Shown here one piece after another: positions 17,560 to 25,330 of a stretch of 64,000 bases of DNA. Source of the stretch: Nocardioides ochotonae (lineage in GTDB: Bacteria; Actinomycetota; Actinomycetes; Propionibacteriales; Nocardioidaceae). Under the pieces are notes generated by a model, which saw only the letters and a list, made by a program, of their open reading frames with translations, had not been told where the DNA came from and did not search any database. The position numbers were made by a program, and so were the translations under genes. Where the stretch lies: positions 3,459,001-3,523,000 of the forward strand of contig NZ_CP061769.1 of the NCBI RefSeq assembly GCF_011420305.2. The letters run 5' to 3'. Numbering within the stretch: position 1 is the first letter of the stretch; every line of letters starts with the position of its first letter.

Positions 17560-18231
17560 TCAGAGCAGGCGGCGGTCGGAGGCCCAGCGGGTGAGCTCGT
17601 GGCGCGAGGAGAGCTGGAGCTTGCGCAGCACGCTGGACATGTGGGTCTCGACGGTCTTGATGGAGATGAACAGCTCCTTGGCCACCTCCTTGTAGGCGTA
17701 GCCGCGGGCGATCAGGCGCATCACCTCGCGCTCGCGCTCGGTGAGCCGGTCGAGGTCCTCATCGACGGCGGCGACCTCGATCGACCCGGCGAAGGCGTCG
17801 AGCACGAAGCCGGCCAGGCGCGGGGAGAACACCGCGTCGCCGTCGGCGACCCGGCGGATCGCGTCGACCAGCTCGGGGCCGGTGATGGTCTTGGTGACGT
17901 AGCCGCGGGCGCCGCCGCGGATCGTCCCGATCACGTCCTCCGCCGCGTCGGAGACGCTCAGCGCGAGGTAGCGGGTGCCGTCCGGGGCCTGGCGGCGCAT
18001 CACCTCGACCCCGCCGCCGCCGGGCAGGTGCACGTCGAGCAGTACGACGTCGGGCCGGTGCGTCCGCACCGCCGCGACCGCCTCGTCGACGTCGGCGGCC
18101 TCGGCCACCACCTCGACCACACCGGCCCCCGCCGAGGCGAGCTCGGCGCGCACACCGCGACGGAACATCGCGTGGTCGTCGACCACCACGACACGCACGG
18201 GTGCGGTCGACGGTGCGTCCGGCTCGGTCAT
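17560..18231 (-). CDS. Response regulator, NarL/FixJ (LuxR-HTH) family
   Basis: Encodes 223 aa. The receiver domain has the acidic pair DD (18-19), the phospho-acceptor D66 in VLLDVHLPG and a C-terminal switch lysine in YVTKTITG. The output domain, from about residue 156, is a LuxR-type HTH (LTEREREVMRLIARG, VAKELFISIKTVETHMSSV). Its ATG overlaps the stop of the kinase gene (ATGA), so kinase and regulator are co-translated. The neighbouring PspC genes suggest control of an envelope-stress response, by analogy with LiaR/VraR-type regulators. Confidence 0.93.
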   Translation of the reverse strand: MTEPDAPSTAPVRVVVVDDHAMFRRGVRAELASAGAGVVEVVAEAADVDEAVAAVRTHRPDVVLLDVHLPGGGGVEVMRRQAPDGTRYLALSVSDAAEDVIGTIRGGARGYVTKTITGPELVDAIRRVADGDAVFSPRLAGFVLDAFAGSIEVAAVDEDLDRLTEREREVMRLIARGYAYKEVAKELFISIKTVETHMSSVLRKLQLSSRHELTRWASDRRLL

Positions 18232-19544
18232 CGCTCGTCTCCTCGGCTCGGGTCGGTGCTGGTGGGGCGGGGCAGGTGCAGGCGCACCTCGGTGCCCTCG
18301 CCGGGGGCCGAGCGGATCTCGGCGCTGCCCCCGTGGCGCTGGAGGCGGTCCACGATGCTGTGGCGGACGCCGTAGCGGTCCGGGGCCGTGTGGTCGGGGT
18401 CGAAGCCGCAGCCGCGGTCGCGCACGAAGATGTCGACGGCGGTGTCGGTGACCTCGGCGTAGACGTCGGCGCGGCCGGTGCCGGCGTGCTTGGCGACGTT
18501 GGTGACGGCCTCGCGGGCCGCGGCGAGCACCGGGCGCAGCTGCTCGTCGAGGTCGCAGTCGCCGACCGTCACGACGTCCACCGTGATGCCGTGGGCGTCC
18601 TCGAGCTCGGCCATCGCGCCGCGCAGCGCGCTGGCCAGGGTCCGCTCGTCCTGGGCCTCCTCCGCGTAGAGCCAGGCGCGCAGGTCGCGCTCCTGGGCGC
18701 GGGCCAGACGCGCGACCACGGCGGAGTCGGTGGCGTTCTTCTGGATCAGCGCGAGAGTCTGCAGCACCGAGTCGTGCAGGTGCGCCGCCACGTCGGCGCG
18801 CTCCTGGTTGCGGACCCGCTCCTCGCGCTCGGCGGAGAGGTCGGTGGCGAGGCGATACACCCACGGACCGACCACGACCGCGATGCCGAGCAGCACCAGC
18901 GCCCCGCCCGCCACGGCGCCGCGCGCGTCGGCGAGGGAGGCACCGTCGAGACCGATGATGAGCGCGGCGGCGAGGACCAGGCTGACCCCGCTCGCGACCC
19001 GGGCGACCGCTCCCCACCCGCCACCGCCGAAGACGATGCGCAGCGGGTCGACTCGCCCGCTGGTGTCGCGCCACCGCTCGCGCTGGGCCTCGTCGGCCTG
19101 GCGCCAGAGCAGGGCGAGGCCGACCAGGCCGAGGAACACCGGCCAGAAGATCGCGCCGCGCCCGAAGATGGCCTCGGCGACCAGCACCAGGCCGAAGCCG
19201 AGGGTGTGCAGCGCGATCATCGGCCCGTAGTCCGTCCAGCGCCGCCGCGGGCCGGGACGCCGCCCGCCGCGGGTGGCGCTCTCCAGGCCGGGAGCGTCGA
19301 CGGGGAAGCGGTTGTCGGCCGGCAGCACCATCCACAGCCCGGCGTACAGCGCGACGCCGAGGAAGCCGAGCAGCGCCAGCACCAGGAACGCGACGCGGAC
19401 CGTGAGCACCGGCAGTCCGAGGTGCTCGGCCAGGCCGGAGGCGACGCCGCCGACCACCACGTCGTGGGTGTCGCGGTAGGCCTTGCGGGTCTCCCGGGGC
19501 GCTGCGGCGCCGGGCTGCGGCGCCGTGCTGGATGGGCTGCTCAT
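18228..19544 (-). CDS. PspC-domain sensor histidine kinase (HisKA_3 family)
   Basis: Encodes 438 aa. A PspC domain sits at about residues 18-77 (DVVVGGVASGLAEHLGL then a hydrophobic helix), followed by four to five further membrane segments. The cytoplasmic kinase has the HisKA_3 phospho-acceptor AAHLHDSVLQT (H257) and an ATPase domain with EAVTNVAKHAG (N box) and DRGCGFDP (G1 box). This architecture, typical of actinobacteria, senses membrane or wall stress. The ATG at 19544 has GGGAG close upstream; a longer frame extends to 19733 but without support. It is divergent from another PspC gene 176 bases away. Confidence 0.92.
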   Translation of the reverse strand: MSSPSSTAPQPGAAAPRETRKAYRDTHDVVVGGVASGLAEHLGLPVLTVRVAFLVLALLGFLGVALYAGLWMVLPADNRFPVDAPGLESATRGGRRPGPRRRWTDYGPMIALHTLGFGLVLVAEAIFGRGAIFWPVFLGLVGLALLWRQADEAQRERWRDTSGRVDPLRIVFGGGGWGAVARVASGVSLVLAAALIIGLDGASLADARGAVAGGALVLLGIAVVVGPWVYRLATDLSAEREERVRNQERADVAAHLHDSVLQTLALIQKNATDSAVVARLARAQERDLRAWLYAEEAQDERTLASALRGAMAELEDAHGITVDVVTVGDCDLDEQLRPVLAAAREAVTNVAKHAGTGRADVYAEVTDTAVDIFVRDRGCGFDPDHTAPDRYGVRHSIVDRLQRHGGSAEIRSAPGEGTEVRLHLPRPTSTDPSRGDER

Positions 19545-19720
19545 GAGGCTCCCATCGTCACACAGCGCGCAGGCCCGGCACAGGGAACCGACCCCGGCTG
19601 GACCCCGGTCCTTCCCTGAGGTCTCCCCCGGTGCCGCTGCCCTCGGGGCAGGTCGTCCTCCGGTGCGGATCAGGGTGGTCCCCGATGGTGGCGACCGTCG
19701 CGGACCGGCAGGCTGGGGCC

Positions 19721-21055
19721 ATGACCAGCACACCTCCCGACGCCCCCACCGGCCCCGATGGCCCCGACGACCCCGGTGCGCCCGGTGCGCCCGGTGCGCC
19801 CGGTGGCCCCGGCCGGCCGGCCCAGGGGCCCCGCGCCCGCGGCGAGGAGATCCGCGACCTGGGCCGGCTGCGCCGCAGCACCACCGACCACCATGTCGCC
19901 GGCGTCGCGGGCGGGCTGGCGCGCCACCTCGACATCGACCCGGTGATCCTGCGCGTCGCGTTCGTGGTGCTGATCTTCTTCGGCGGCGCCGGGCTGCTGC
20001 TGTACGGCGCCTGCTGGCTGCTGGTGCCCCAGGACGACGGCACCCCTCCGGCGGTGCGTCTGGACGACCGCACCCGCAGCATCGTGCTGCTGGTGGCCGC
20101 CGGCCTCTCCGCCCTGGCGCTGGTCGGCGACTCGTGGGGGGTCATCGGCTTCCCCTGGCCGTTGGCGATCGTCGGCGCGGTCGCGCTGGTGCTGCTCACC
20201 CGCAACCGGGACAGCTCCCCGTCCCCGGCCTACACCCCGCCGGCCTACGAGCAGTACCCGTACGCCGCGCAGGCCCCGGGTGCCGGCCCCGCCACCGGCC
20301 CGGCTACCGACCCCGCCACCGACCCGGCAGCGATGCCCGGCGCCCCGACGTACCAGCCGGGCACCTACCAGCCCTGGCTGGCCGCGAACGCCGTACCGCC
20401 GGCGGGCACCTACCCCCCGCCGTACGCCGCCCCGCCGTCGAACCCCACCCGCCGCGGCCCGCTGCTGTTCTGGGTGACGATGGCCCTGGCCGCGCTCGGC
20501 ATCGGCATCCTCGGCATCGTCGACGTCGCCGGCGCCCCGGTCCCGGACAGCGCCTATGCGGCTCTCGTGGTGGCGACCTGCGGGGTGATGCTGGTCGCCG
20601 GCGCGTTCTTCGGCCGGGCCGGTGGCCTGATCGCGGTCGGCCTGGTGGCGGCGCTGCTGATGGCCGGCACCACCGTCGGCGAGGACCTCGTCGACGGCGA
20701 CGAGCGGTACCGCCCGATGACCTCCCTCGAGGTCGAGAGCGGCTATGACCTCGGGGCCGGCGACCTGGTCCTCGACCTCAGCGCCGTCGAGGACCCGGAG
20801 GCCCTCGCGGGGCGCACCATCGACGTCGAGGGAGGCGTCGGGCGCCTCGAGGTGATCGTTCCCGACGACCTGCGGGTGCGTGCGAGCGCCGACGTCGGCA
20901 TCGGCAGCGCCGCGCTGTTCGCCAGCGACGACGCCGGCTTCGGGGTCAGCAGCGGCGCGACGAGCGGCCCCGCAGGAGAGCCCCTCGAGATCGTCGCGGA
21001 CCTCGGCATCGGCCAGGTCCGCATCCACACCGAGTCCCAGGAGGCGGCGCGATGA
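19721..21055 (+). CDS. PspC-domain membrane protein with LiaF-like C-terminal domain
   Basis: Encodes 444 aa. A Pro/Gly/Asp-rich N-terminal tail (GAPGAPGAPGGPG, encoded by a 9-base tandem repeat at 19775-19801) precedes a PspC domain at about residues 45-105 (HHVAGVAGGLARHLDIDP). Further membrane helices, a Pro/Tyr-rich linker (TYQPGTYQPW) and two to three more helices follow. The last 110 residues are beta-rich (YDLGAGDLVLDLSAV, GVGRLEVIVPDD), like the C-terminal part of LiaF/DUF2154 proteins. Function by analogy: a modulator of the divergent PspC kinase. CAGGCT lies exactly 6 bases before the ATG, so the message may be leaderless. Confidence 0.85.
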   Translation: MTSTPPDAPTGPDGPDDPGAPGAPGAPGGPGRPAQGPRARGEEIRDLGRLRRSTTDHHVAGVAGGLARHLDIDPVILRVAFVVLIFFGGAGLLLYGACWLLVPQDDGTPPAVRLDDRTRSIVLLVAAGLSALALVGDSWGVIGFPWPLAIVGAVALVLLTRNRDSSPSPAYTPPAYEQYPYAAQAPGAGPATGPATDPATDPAAMPGAPTYQPGTYQPWLAANAVPPAGTYPPPYAAPPSNPTRRGPLLFWVTMALAALGIGILGIVDVAGAPVPDSAYAALVVATCGVMLVAGAFFGRAGGLIAVGLVAALLMAGTTVGEDLVDGDERYRPMTSLEVESGYDLGAGDLVLDLSAVEDPEALAGRTIDVEGGVGRLEVIVPDDLRVRASADVGIGSAALFASDDAGFGVSSGATSGPAGEPLEIVADLGIGQVRIHTESQEAAR

Positions 21056-21303
21056 GCACCTACGACGAGGCGAGCCCGAGCAGCGGCCGGCACCCGGTCA
21101 ACGTGGGCCACCTGGTGATGGGCATCGCCCTGATCGGCCTGGTGGCCGTCTGGGCCCTGGTCAAGGCCGATCTGGTCGCCGACGAGACGATCCGCTTCCT
21201 GCTCCCGATGCCGTGGGTGCTGGGCGGGGTGGGCGGTCTCATCGCCAGCACCGTCGCCTCCCGGCGCCGGGCCGCGGAGCGCTCGCGGGACGACCTGCGC
21301 TGA
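21052..21303 (+). CDS. Small two-helix membrane protein
   Basis: Encodes 83 aa with two hydrophobic helices (about 20-39 and 48-67) and a basic C-terminus (RRRAAERSRDD). Its ATG overlaps the stop of the PspC gene (ATGA), so it is made together with it and may be its partner. I recognise no named family. Both genes end at the hairpin at 21320-21363. Confidence 0.75.
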   Translation: MSTYDEASPSSGRHPVNVGHLVMGIALIGLVAVWALVKADLVADETIRFLLPMPWVLGGVGGLIASTVASRRRAAERSRDDLR

Positions 21304-21319
21304 TCTGCTGCACCGACCC

Positions 21320-21363
21320 GTGCTGCCCGCCGTTCACGCCCTCGCGCGGACGGCGGGCAGCAC
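21320..21363. terminator. Bidirectional hairpin between convergent genes
   Basis: Perfect 14-base arms (GTGCTGCCCGCCGT at 21320-21333 and its complement at 21350-21363) with a 16-base loop. It lies 16 bases after the small membrane protein stop. The right arm is inside the last codons of the convergent phosphodiesterase gene, whose stop is in the loop. It can serve both strands. Confidence 0.7.
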
Positions 21364-22350
21364 CAGGTCGGGGTGGTCGGTGATCAGCCCGTCCACCCCG
21401 GCCGCCAGCAGCGCGCCGGCAGCGCCCGCGACGTCGCCGAGGCCGCCCGGGTGCGGGCCGCGCCGGTGCTCGCGGGCCAGGAACCTGTTCTCCGCCCGCA
21501 GCGTCCAGGCGTGGACGCCCAGCCCGCGCCGGTGCGCGTCGCGGACCAGCACCGACGGCCGGGCACGACCCGAGCGGGCCCGGGGCACCACCAGGTCCTG
21601 GTGCACCCCCACGCCGCCCGCGTAGGACGCGATCTCCTCGAGCGCGGCCGCACCCGCGTCGTCACCGACGTCGAGCAGCCGCACCAGCGGCACCCGGGTC
21701 CGAAGCGCCAGTCGGCGCAGCACCATCTCCTCGAAGGACAAGACCGCGACCGGGGCATCCGCGTCGTCCAGGCCGTGACGGGCCAGGGCGGCGAGCAGCG
21801 GTCCCTCCACCGCGAGCCCGCGCGCGGCGAAGCGGGCGGGCTCCTTCAGCTCCAGCAGCACGCCGACCCGGCGACCGGCCCGCACCCCCTCCGCATGGAT
21901 CGTCGCCAGCGCCTCGTCGAGGGTCGGCACCCCCTCGCGCCCGTCGTGCACCGTGTTGCCCGGCCGGAGCTCCGGCATCCGTTCGCGCGCGGTCAGCGTC
22001 CGCACCTGCGCGAGCGTCAGGTCCTCGCTGAACCACCCGGACCGGGGCGCAGCGCCCAGCGGCCGGGTCCGGCGCAGGTGGGCCAGGTCGGGGCGCGCTC
22101 CGATGTCGGTGGTGCGGCTCAGCTCGCTCTCGTGGCGCACGATGAGGGCGCCGTCCACGGTGGGCACCAGGTCGAGCTCGACGGCGTCGGCGCCCATCCG
22201 GATCGCGGTGCGGTAGGCCTCCAGCGTGTGCTCGGGGCGGTGCCCGCTCGCGCCGCGGTGGGCCACGACCGTCGGACTCCCCGCGCCCCCCGGCGTACGA
22301 CGCGGGGCGGGGGCCGGGACAGGGGGCGGCAGGGTCGTCGTCTGGTTCAC
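21334..22350 (-). CDS. Glycerophosphodiester phosphodiesterase (GDPD family)
   Basis: Encodes 338 aa from a GTG. The HRGASGHRPEHTLEAY motif gives the catalytic His and metal ligands. GADAVELDLVPTVDG supplies the acidic ligands, HESELSRTTD follows the usual second-His region, and GVDGLITDHPDL closes the barrel. The family splits glycerophosphodiesters into glycerol-3-phosphate and an alcohol. There is no signal peptide, so it is probably cytoplasmic. Its product could feed glpD, encoded elsewhere in this window, though the two are not linked. The start is the only usable one near the family's N-terminus; the ribosome site is weak. Confidence 0.92.
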   Translation of the reverse strand: MNQTTTLPPPVPAPAPRRTPGGAGSPTVVAHRGASGHRPEHTLEAYRTAIRMGADAVELDLVPTVDGALIVRHESELSRTTDIGARPDLAHLRRTRPLGAAPRSGWFSEDLTLAQVRTLTARERMPELRPGNTVHDGREGVPTLDEALATIHAEGVRAGRRVGVLLELKEPARFAARGLAVEGPLLAALARHGLDDADAPVAVLSFEEMVLRRLALRTRVPLVRLLDVGDDAGAAALEEIASYAGGVGVHQDLVVPRARSGRARPSVLVRDAHRRGLGVHAWTLRAENRFLAREHRRGPHPGGLGDVAGAAGALLAAGVDGLITDHPDLVLPAVRARA

Positions 22351-22446
22351 GTCCCATCCGTCCCATGCCCCGGCCGCGCGGGGGCAACCCGCCCGTGGCC
22401 GGTCCGTGGCGCTGCGGTGAACACCGCTGCCGCGACGACCTGCCGG

Positions 22447-22452
22447 GACAAT
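22447..22452 (+). promoter_or_regulatory. Leaderless-type -10 of the YbaK-like gene
   Basis: GACAAT occupies exactly -12 to -7 relative to the ATG at 22459, the spacing expected if transcription starts at the A of the start codon. No Shine-Dalgarno is present. Confidence 0.45.
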
Positions 22453-22458
22453 GTCCTC

Positions 22459-23028
22459 ATGTCCCCCGCGCTCCCGTCGCTGCCCGCCCTGTCCTCGCTG
22501 CCCGCGACCGAGCACCCCGAGCTGCTCGCCGCACCGGTCACCGCCGCCCTCGCCGAGTGGCCGCACGCCGACCAGGTCGCGGTGGTCGAGATCGACCCGG
22601 CCCTGGCCGACACCGCCGCCATGAGCGAGGCGTACGACGTGCCGCTGACCTGGAGCGTGAACTGCGTCCTGGTCGCCGGGCGCCGCGACGGCCAGGAGCG
22701 GGTCGCCGCGTGCCTGGTGCGCGCCGACACCCGCGCCGACGTCAACAACCGGGTCAAGCGGCTGCTCGACGTGCGCAAGGCGTCGTTCCTGGCCATGGAC
22801 CGGGCGGTCGCGGAGTCCGGGATGGAGCACGGCGGCATCACCCCGGTCGGGCTGCCGCGCGAGTGGCGGGTGCTGCTGGACCCGCGGGCGCTGGAGTGCG
22901 AGGTGGCCGTCATCGGCACCGGGCTGCGCCGCTCCAAGCTCCTGGTGCCGGGGCGTCTCCTCGCCGAGCTCCCGGGTACCGAGGTCGTGGACGGCCTCGC
23001 CGTGCCGAGCGGGGCCGCGCCGGCCTGA
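22459..23028 (+). CDS. YbaK/EbsC family (aminoacyl-tRNA deacylase-like) protein
   Basis: Encodes 189 aa. The middle and end resemble the YbaK/ProRS-editing fold: NNRVKRLLDVRKASFLAMD, MEHGGITPVGLPREWRVLLDP and IGTGLRRSKLLVPGRLLAELPG. The conserved lysine expected for YbaK deacylation is probably within VRKASF. Such proteins hydrolyse mischarged aminoacyl-tRNA in trans. The N-terminal 40 residues are Pro/Leu/Ala-rich and not part of the fold. It appears to be transcribed alone, from a leaderless-type promoter, with the DUF6328 gene 21 bases downstream. Confidence 0.82.
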   Translation: MSPALPSLPALSSLPATEHPELLAAPVTAALAEWPHADQVAVVEIDPALADTAAMSEAYDVPLTWSVNCVLVAGRRDGQERVAACLVRADTRADVNNRVKRLLDVRKASFLAMDRAVAESGMEHGGITPVGLPREWRVLLDPRALECEVAVIGTGLRRSKLLVPGRLLAELPGTEVVDGLAVPSGAAPA

Positions 23029-23049
23029 TCCGCACACCCGGGAGGCGCC

Positions 23050-23544
23050 ATGGAGCCCGCCGACGGTGGTCGTCACGAGACCCCCGAGGAGCGGCTGGAC
23101 CGCAAGTTCGACGACCAGCTCCAGGAGCTGCGGGTGATGCAGACCGGCGCCCAGCTCACCGCCGGCTTCCTGCTGACCCTCCCCTTCCAGGAGACCTTCG
23201 AGGACCTCGACGCCTTCCAGCGCGGCTGGTACCTCGGGCTGGTGCTGCTCGCCGCGCTCACCACGGCGCTGGTGCTCACCCCGGTGGCGGTGCACCGGCG
23301 ATTGAGCGGGCGCCACGTCAAGGAGCGGATCGTCGACGTCACGCACCGGCTGATGGCGGGCGCGCTCTGCTGCCTGGCGCTGCTGGTCAGCGGCATCACC
23401 CTGCTGATCTTCGACGTGGTGCTCGGCCGCAGCGCCGGCATGGTCGCCGGGGTCGCGGCGGCGGTGGTGCTCACCGGCCTGCTGGCCGTGCTCCCCCAGG
23501 TGCTCGCGGCGCCCCCAGGCGACTCCAGCGACCCCTACCGATAA
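23050..23544 (+). CDS. DUF6328 family membrane protein
   Basis: Encodes 164 aa. A charged N-terminus (ETPEERLDRKFDDQLQELRV) is followed by MQTGAQLTAGFLLTLPFQETF, a conserved start of this actinobacterial family, and four membrane helices. No function is established for the family. GGAGG lies 4 bases before the ATG. It follows the YbaK-like gene closely and could be co-transcribed with it. Confidence 0.8.
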   Translation: MEPADGGRHETPEERLDRKFDDQLQELRVMQTGAQLTAGFLLTLPFQETFEDLDAFQRGWYLGLVLLAALTTALVLTPVAVHRRLSGRHVKERIVDVTHRLMAGALCCLALLVSGITLLIFDVVLGRSAGMVAGVAAAVVLTGLLAVLPQVLAAPPGDSSDPYR

Positions 23545-23572
23545 CGACTGGATCACACCGCGGGCCCCTGCG

Positions 23573-23578
23573 TAACGT
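23573..23578 (+). promoter_or_regulatory. Leaderless-type -10 of the ABC exporter operon
   Basis: TAACGT lies at -12 to -7 of the GTG at 23585, with no Shine-Dalgarno between them. No good -35 is visible. Confidence 0.45.
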
Positions 23579-23584
23579 GAGCGG

Positions 23585-25330
23585 GTGCACCAGCTTCCCC
23601 ACGACCATCCCGGCATCGCAGACCACCGCTCACCGGGACGGTTCCTCTGGTGGCTGGCCCGTCAGCAGTGGCGCACGCTCACGATGGGCATGCTCTTCGG
23701 CATCATCTGGATGTGCACCCAGGCGGCGATGCCGGCCGTCATCGGCCTGGCCATCGACCGCGGCGTCGCCGCGCGTGACCGCGACGCGCTGCTCCAGCTC
23801 GCCGCGCTGATGCTCGCGATCGGCCTGGTGCAGTCGATCAGCGGCATCATGCGCCACCGCTTCGCCGTCACGAACTGGCTGATCGCGGCCTACCGCACCG
23901 TCCAGCTCGTCGGACGCCACGCGGTGCACCTCGGCGGCACCCTGCCCCGCAAGGTCTCCACCGGCGAGGTCGTGGCCATCGGCACCAGCGACCTGTCCCA
24001 CCTCGGCCAGGTGATGGACGTGTCGGCGCGCTTCGCCGGCGCGGTCGTGTCGTTCGTGGTCGTCGCGGTGATCCTGCTGCAGACCTCGGTCACGCTCGGC
24101 CTGGTGGTGCTCCTCGGCGTACCGCTGCTGATGCTGCTGATCGGCCCGGTGCTCGCCCCGCTGCAGCGCCGCAGCACCCAGCAGCGCGAGCTGATGGGCT
24201 CGCTGTCCAACACCGCCAGCGACATCGTCTCGGGGCTGCGCGTCCTGCGCGGCATCGGCGGCGAGCAGGTCTTCCACGCCCGCTACGTGCGCCAGTCCCA
24301 GGAGACCCGCCGCGCCGGCGTCGGGGTCGCCCGGGTGCAGTCGGTGCTCGACGCGCTCCAGGTGTTCCTGCCCGGTGTCTTCGTGGTCATCGTGGTCTGG
24401 ATCGGGGCGCGGTACGCCGTGGAGGGCCGCATCTCCCCCGGCGAGCTGGTCGCGTTCTACGGCTACTCGGCGTTCCTGATGATCCCGCTGCGCACCGCCA
24501 CCGAGTACGCCAACAAGCTGATCCGCGGCCGGGTCTCCGCGCGCCGGGTCGCCCGGGTGCTGTCGCTGACCCCCGACCACACCGACCCCGCCGACCCGGC
24601 GACGCCCCCGCCGCCGGGCTCGGACCTGCACGACGCGCGCAGCGGGCTGCACGTGCGCGCGGGCACGCTGGTCGCGGTGGTCAGCGAGCACCCCGACGAG
24701 TCCGCCGCGCTGGCCGACCGGCTGGGCATGTGCGCCGCCGACGTCGACCGCGACGTCACGCTCGGCGGCGTCGCGCTGCCCGACCTGAGCCGCGCCCACG
24801 TCCGCGAGCGGATCGTGGTCTCCGACACCGCCTCGGTCTTCTTCTCCGGGCGCCTGGGCGACCGCCTCGACGTCACCGGCACCGGCGGCGACCGGGTTGC
24901 CCGCGCCCTCGACACCGCCTCGGCCGCCGACATCCTCGACGCCCTGCCCGACGGCCTGGACACGACCGTCGCCGAGCGCGGCCGGTCCTTCTCCGGCGGC
25001 CAGCGCCAGCGCCTCGTGCTGGCCCGCGCACTCACCAGCGACCCCGAGGTGCTGGTGCTCGTCGAGCCGACCTCCGCGGTCGACGCGCACACCGAGGCGC
25101 GGATCGCGGCGCGGTTGCACGCCCAGCGCGCCGGACGCACCACCGTCGTCACCAGCTCCAGCCCGCTGATGCTCGACGCGGTCGACGAGGTCGCGTTCCT
25201 GCGCGACGGCGTCATCGTGGCGACCGGCACCCATGCCGAGCTGCTCGAGACCTGCCCGGACTACCGCGCGGTCGTCACCCGCGAGACCGAGCCCGTCACC
25301 GCACCCGTTGCCGAGGAGCTGCCCGCATGA
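23585..25330 (+). CDS. ABC exporter half-transporter with degenerate ATP site (subunit 1)
   Basis: Encodes 581 aa: a six-helix type IV exporter membrane domain (about 25-310) and a nucleotide-binding domain (about 340-565). The ATPase domain is unusual. Where Walker A should be (about 366-375) the residues are VSEHPDESAA, with no GxxGxGKS/T. The Q-loop glutamine is replaced (VVSDTASVFF). Walker B reads VLVLVEPTSA, so its Asp is Val while E494 remains. The switch His is absent (VVTSSSPLML). The signature SFSGGQRQR (468-476) and the D-loop SAVD are intact. It can therefore offer a signature motif to a partner but cannot bind ATP normally itself. The GTG start is leaderless-type. The stop overlaps the partner gene (ATGA). 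Substrate unknown. Confidence 0.92.
   Translation: MHQLPHDHPGIADHRSPGRFLWWLARQQWRTLTMGMLFGIIWMCTQAAMPAVIGLAIDRGVAARDRDALLQLAALMLAIGLVQSISGIMRHRFAVTNWLIAAYRTVQLVGRHAVHLGGTLPRKVSTGEVVAIGTSDLSHLGQVMDVSARFAGAVVSFVVVAVILLQTSVTLGLVVLLGVPLLMLLIGPVLAPLQRRSTQQRELMGSLSNTASDIVSGLRVLRGIGGEQVFHARYVRQSQETRRAGVGVARVQSVLDALQVFLPGVFVVIVVWIGARYAVEGRISPGELVAFYGYSAFLMIPLRTATEYANKLIRGRVSARRVARVLSLTPDHTDPADPATPPPPGSDLHDARSGLHVRAGTLVAVVSEHPDESAALADRLGMCAADVDRDVTLGGVALPDLSRAHVRERIVVSDTASVFFSGRLGDRLDVTGTGGDRVARALDTASAADILDALPDGLDTTVAERGRSFSGGQRQRLVLARALTSDPEVLVLVEPTSAVDAHTEARIAARLHAQRAGRTTVVTSSSPLMLDAVDEVAFLRDGVIVATGTHAELLETCPDYRAVVTRETEPVTAPVAEELPA

Noticed and set aside
17560..19335. A long minus-strand frame that extends the response regulator by about 370 residues upstream
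   Set aside because: The extra part is an out-of-frame reading of the histidine kinase. The true start at 18231 overlaps the kinase stop as ATGA.
19775..19801. Three 9-base GGTGCGCCC repeats as a regulatory repeat
   Set aside because: They encode the Gly-Ala-Pro repeats of the PspC protein tail and are explained by coding sequence.
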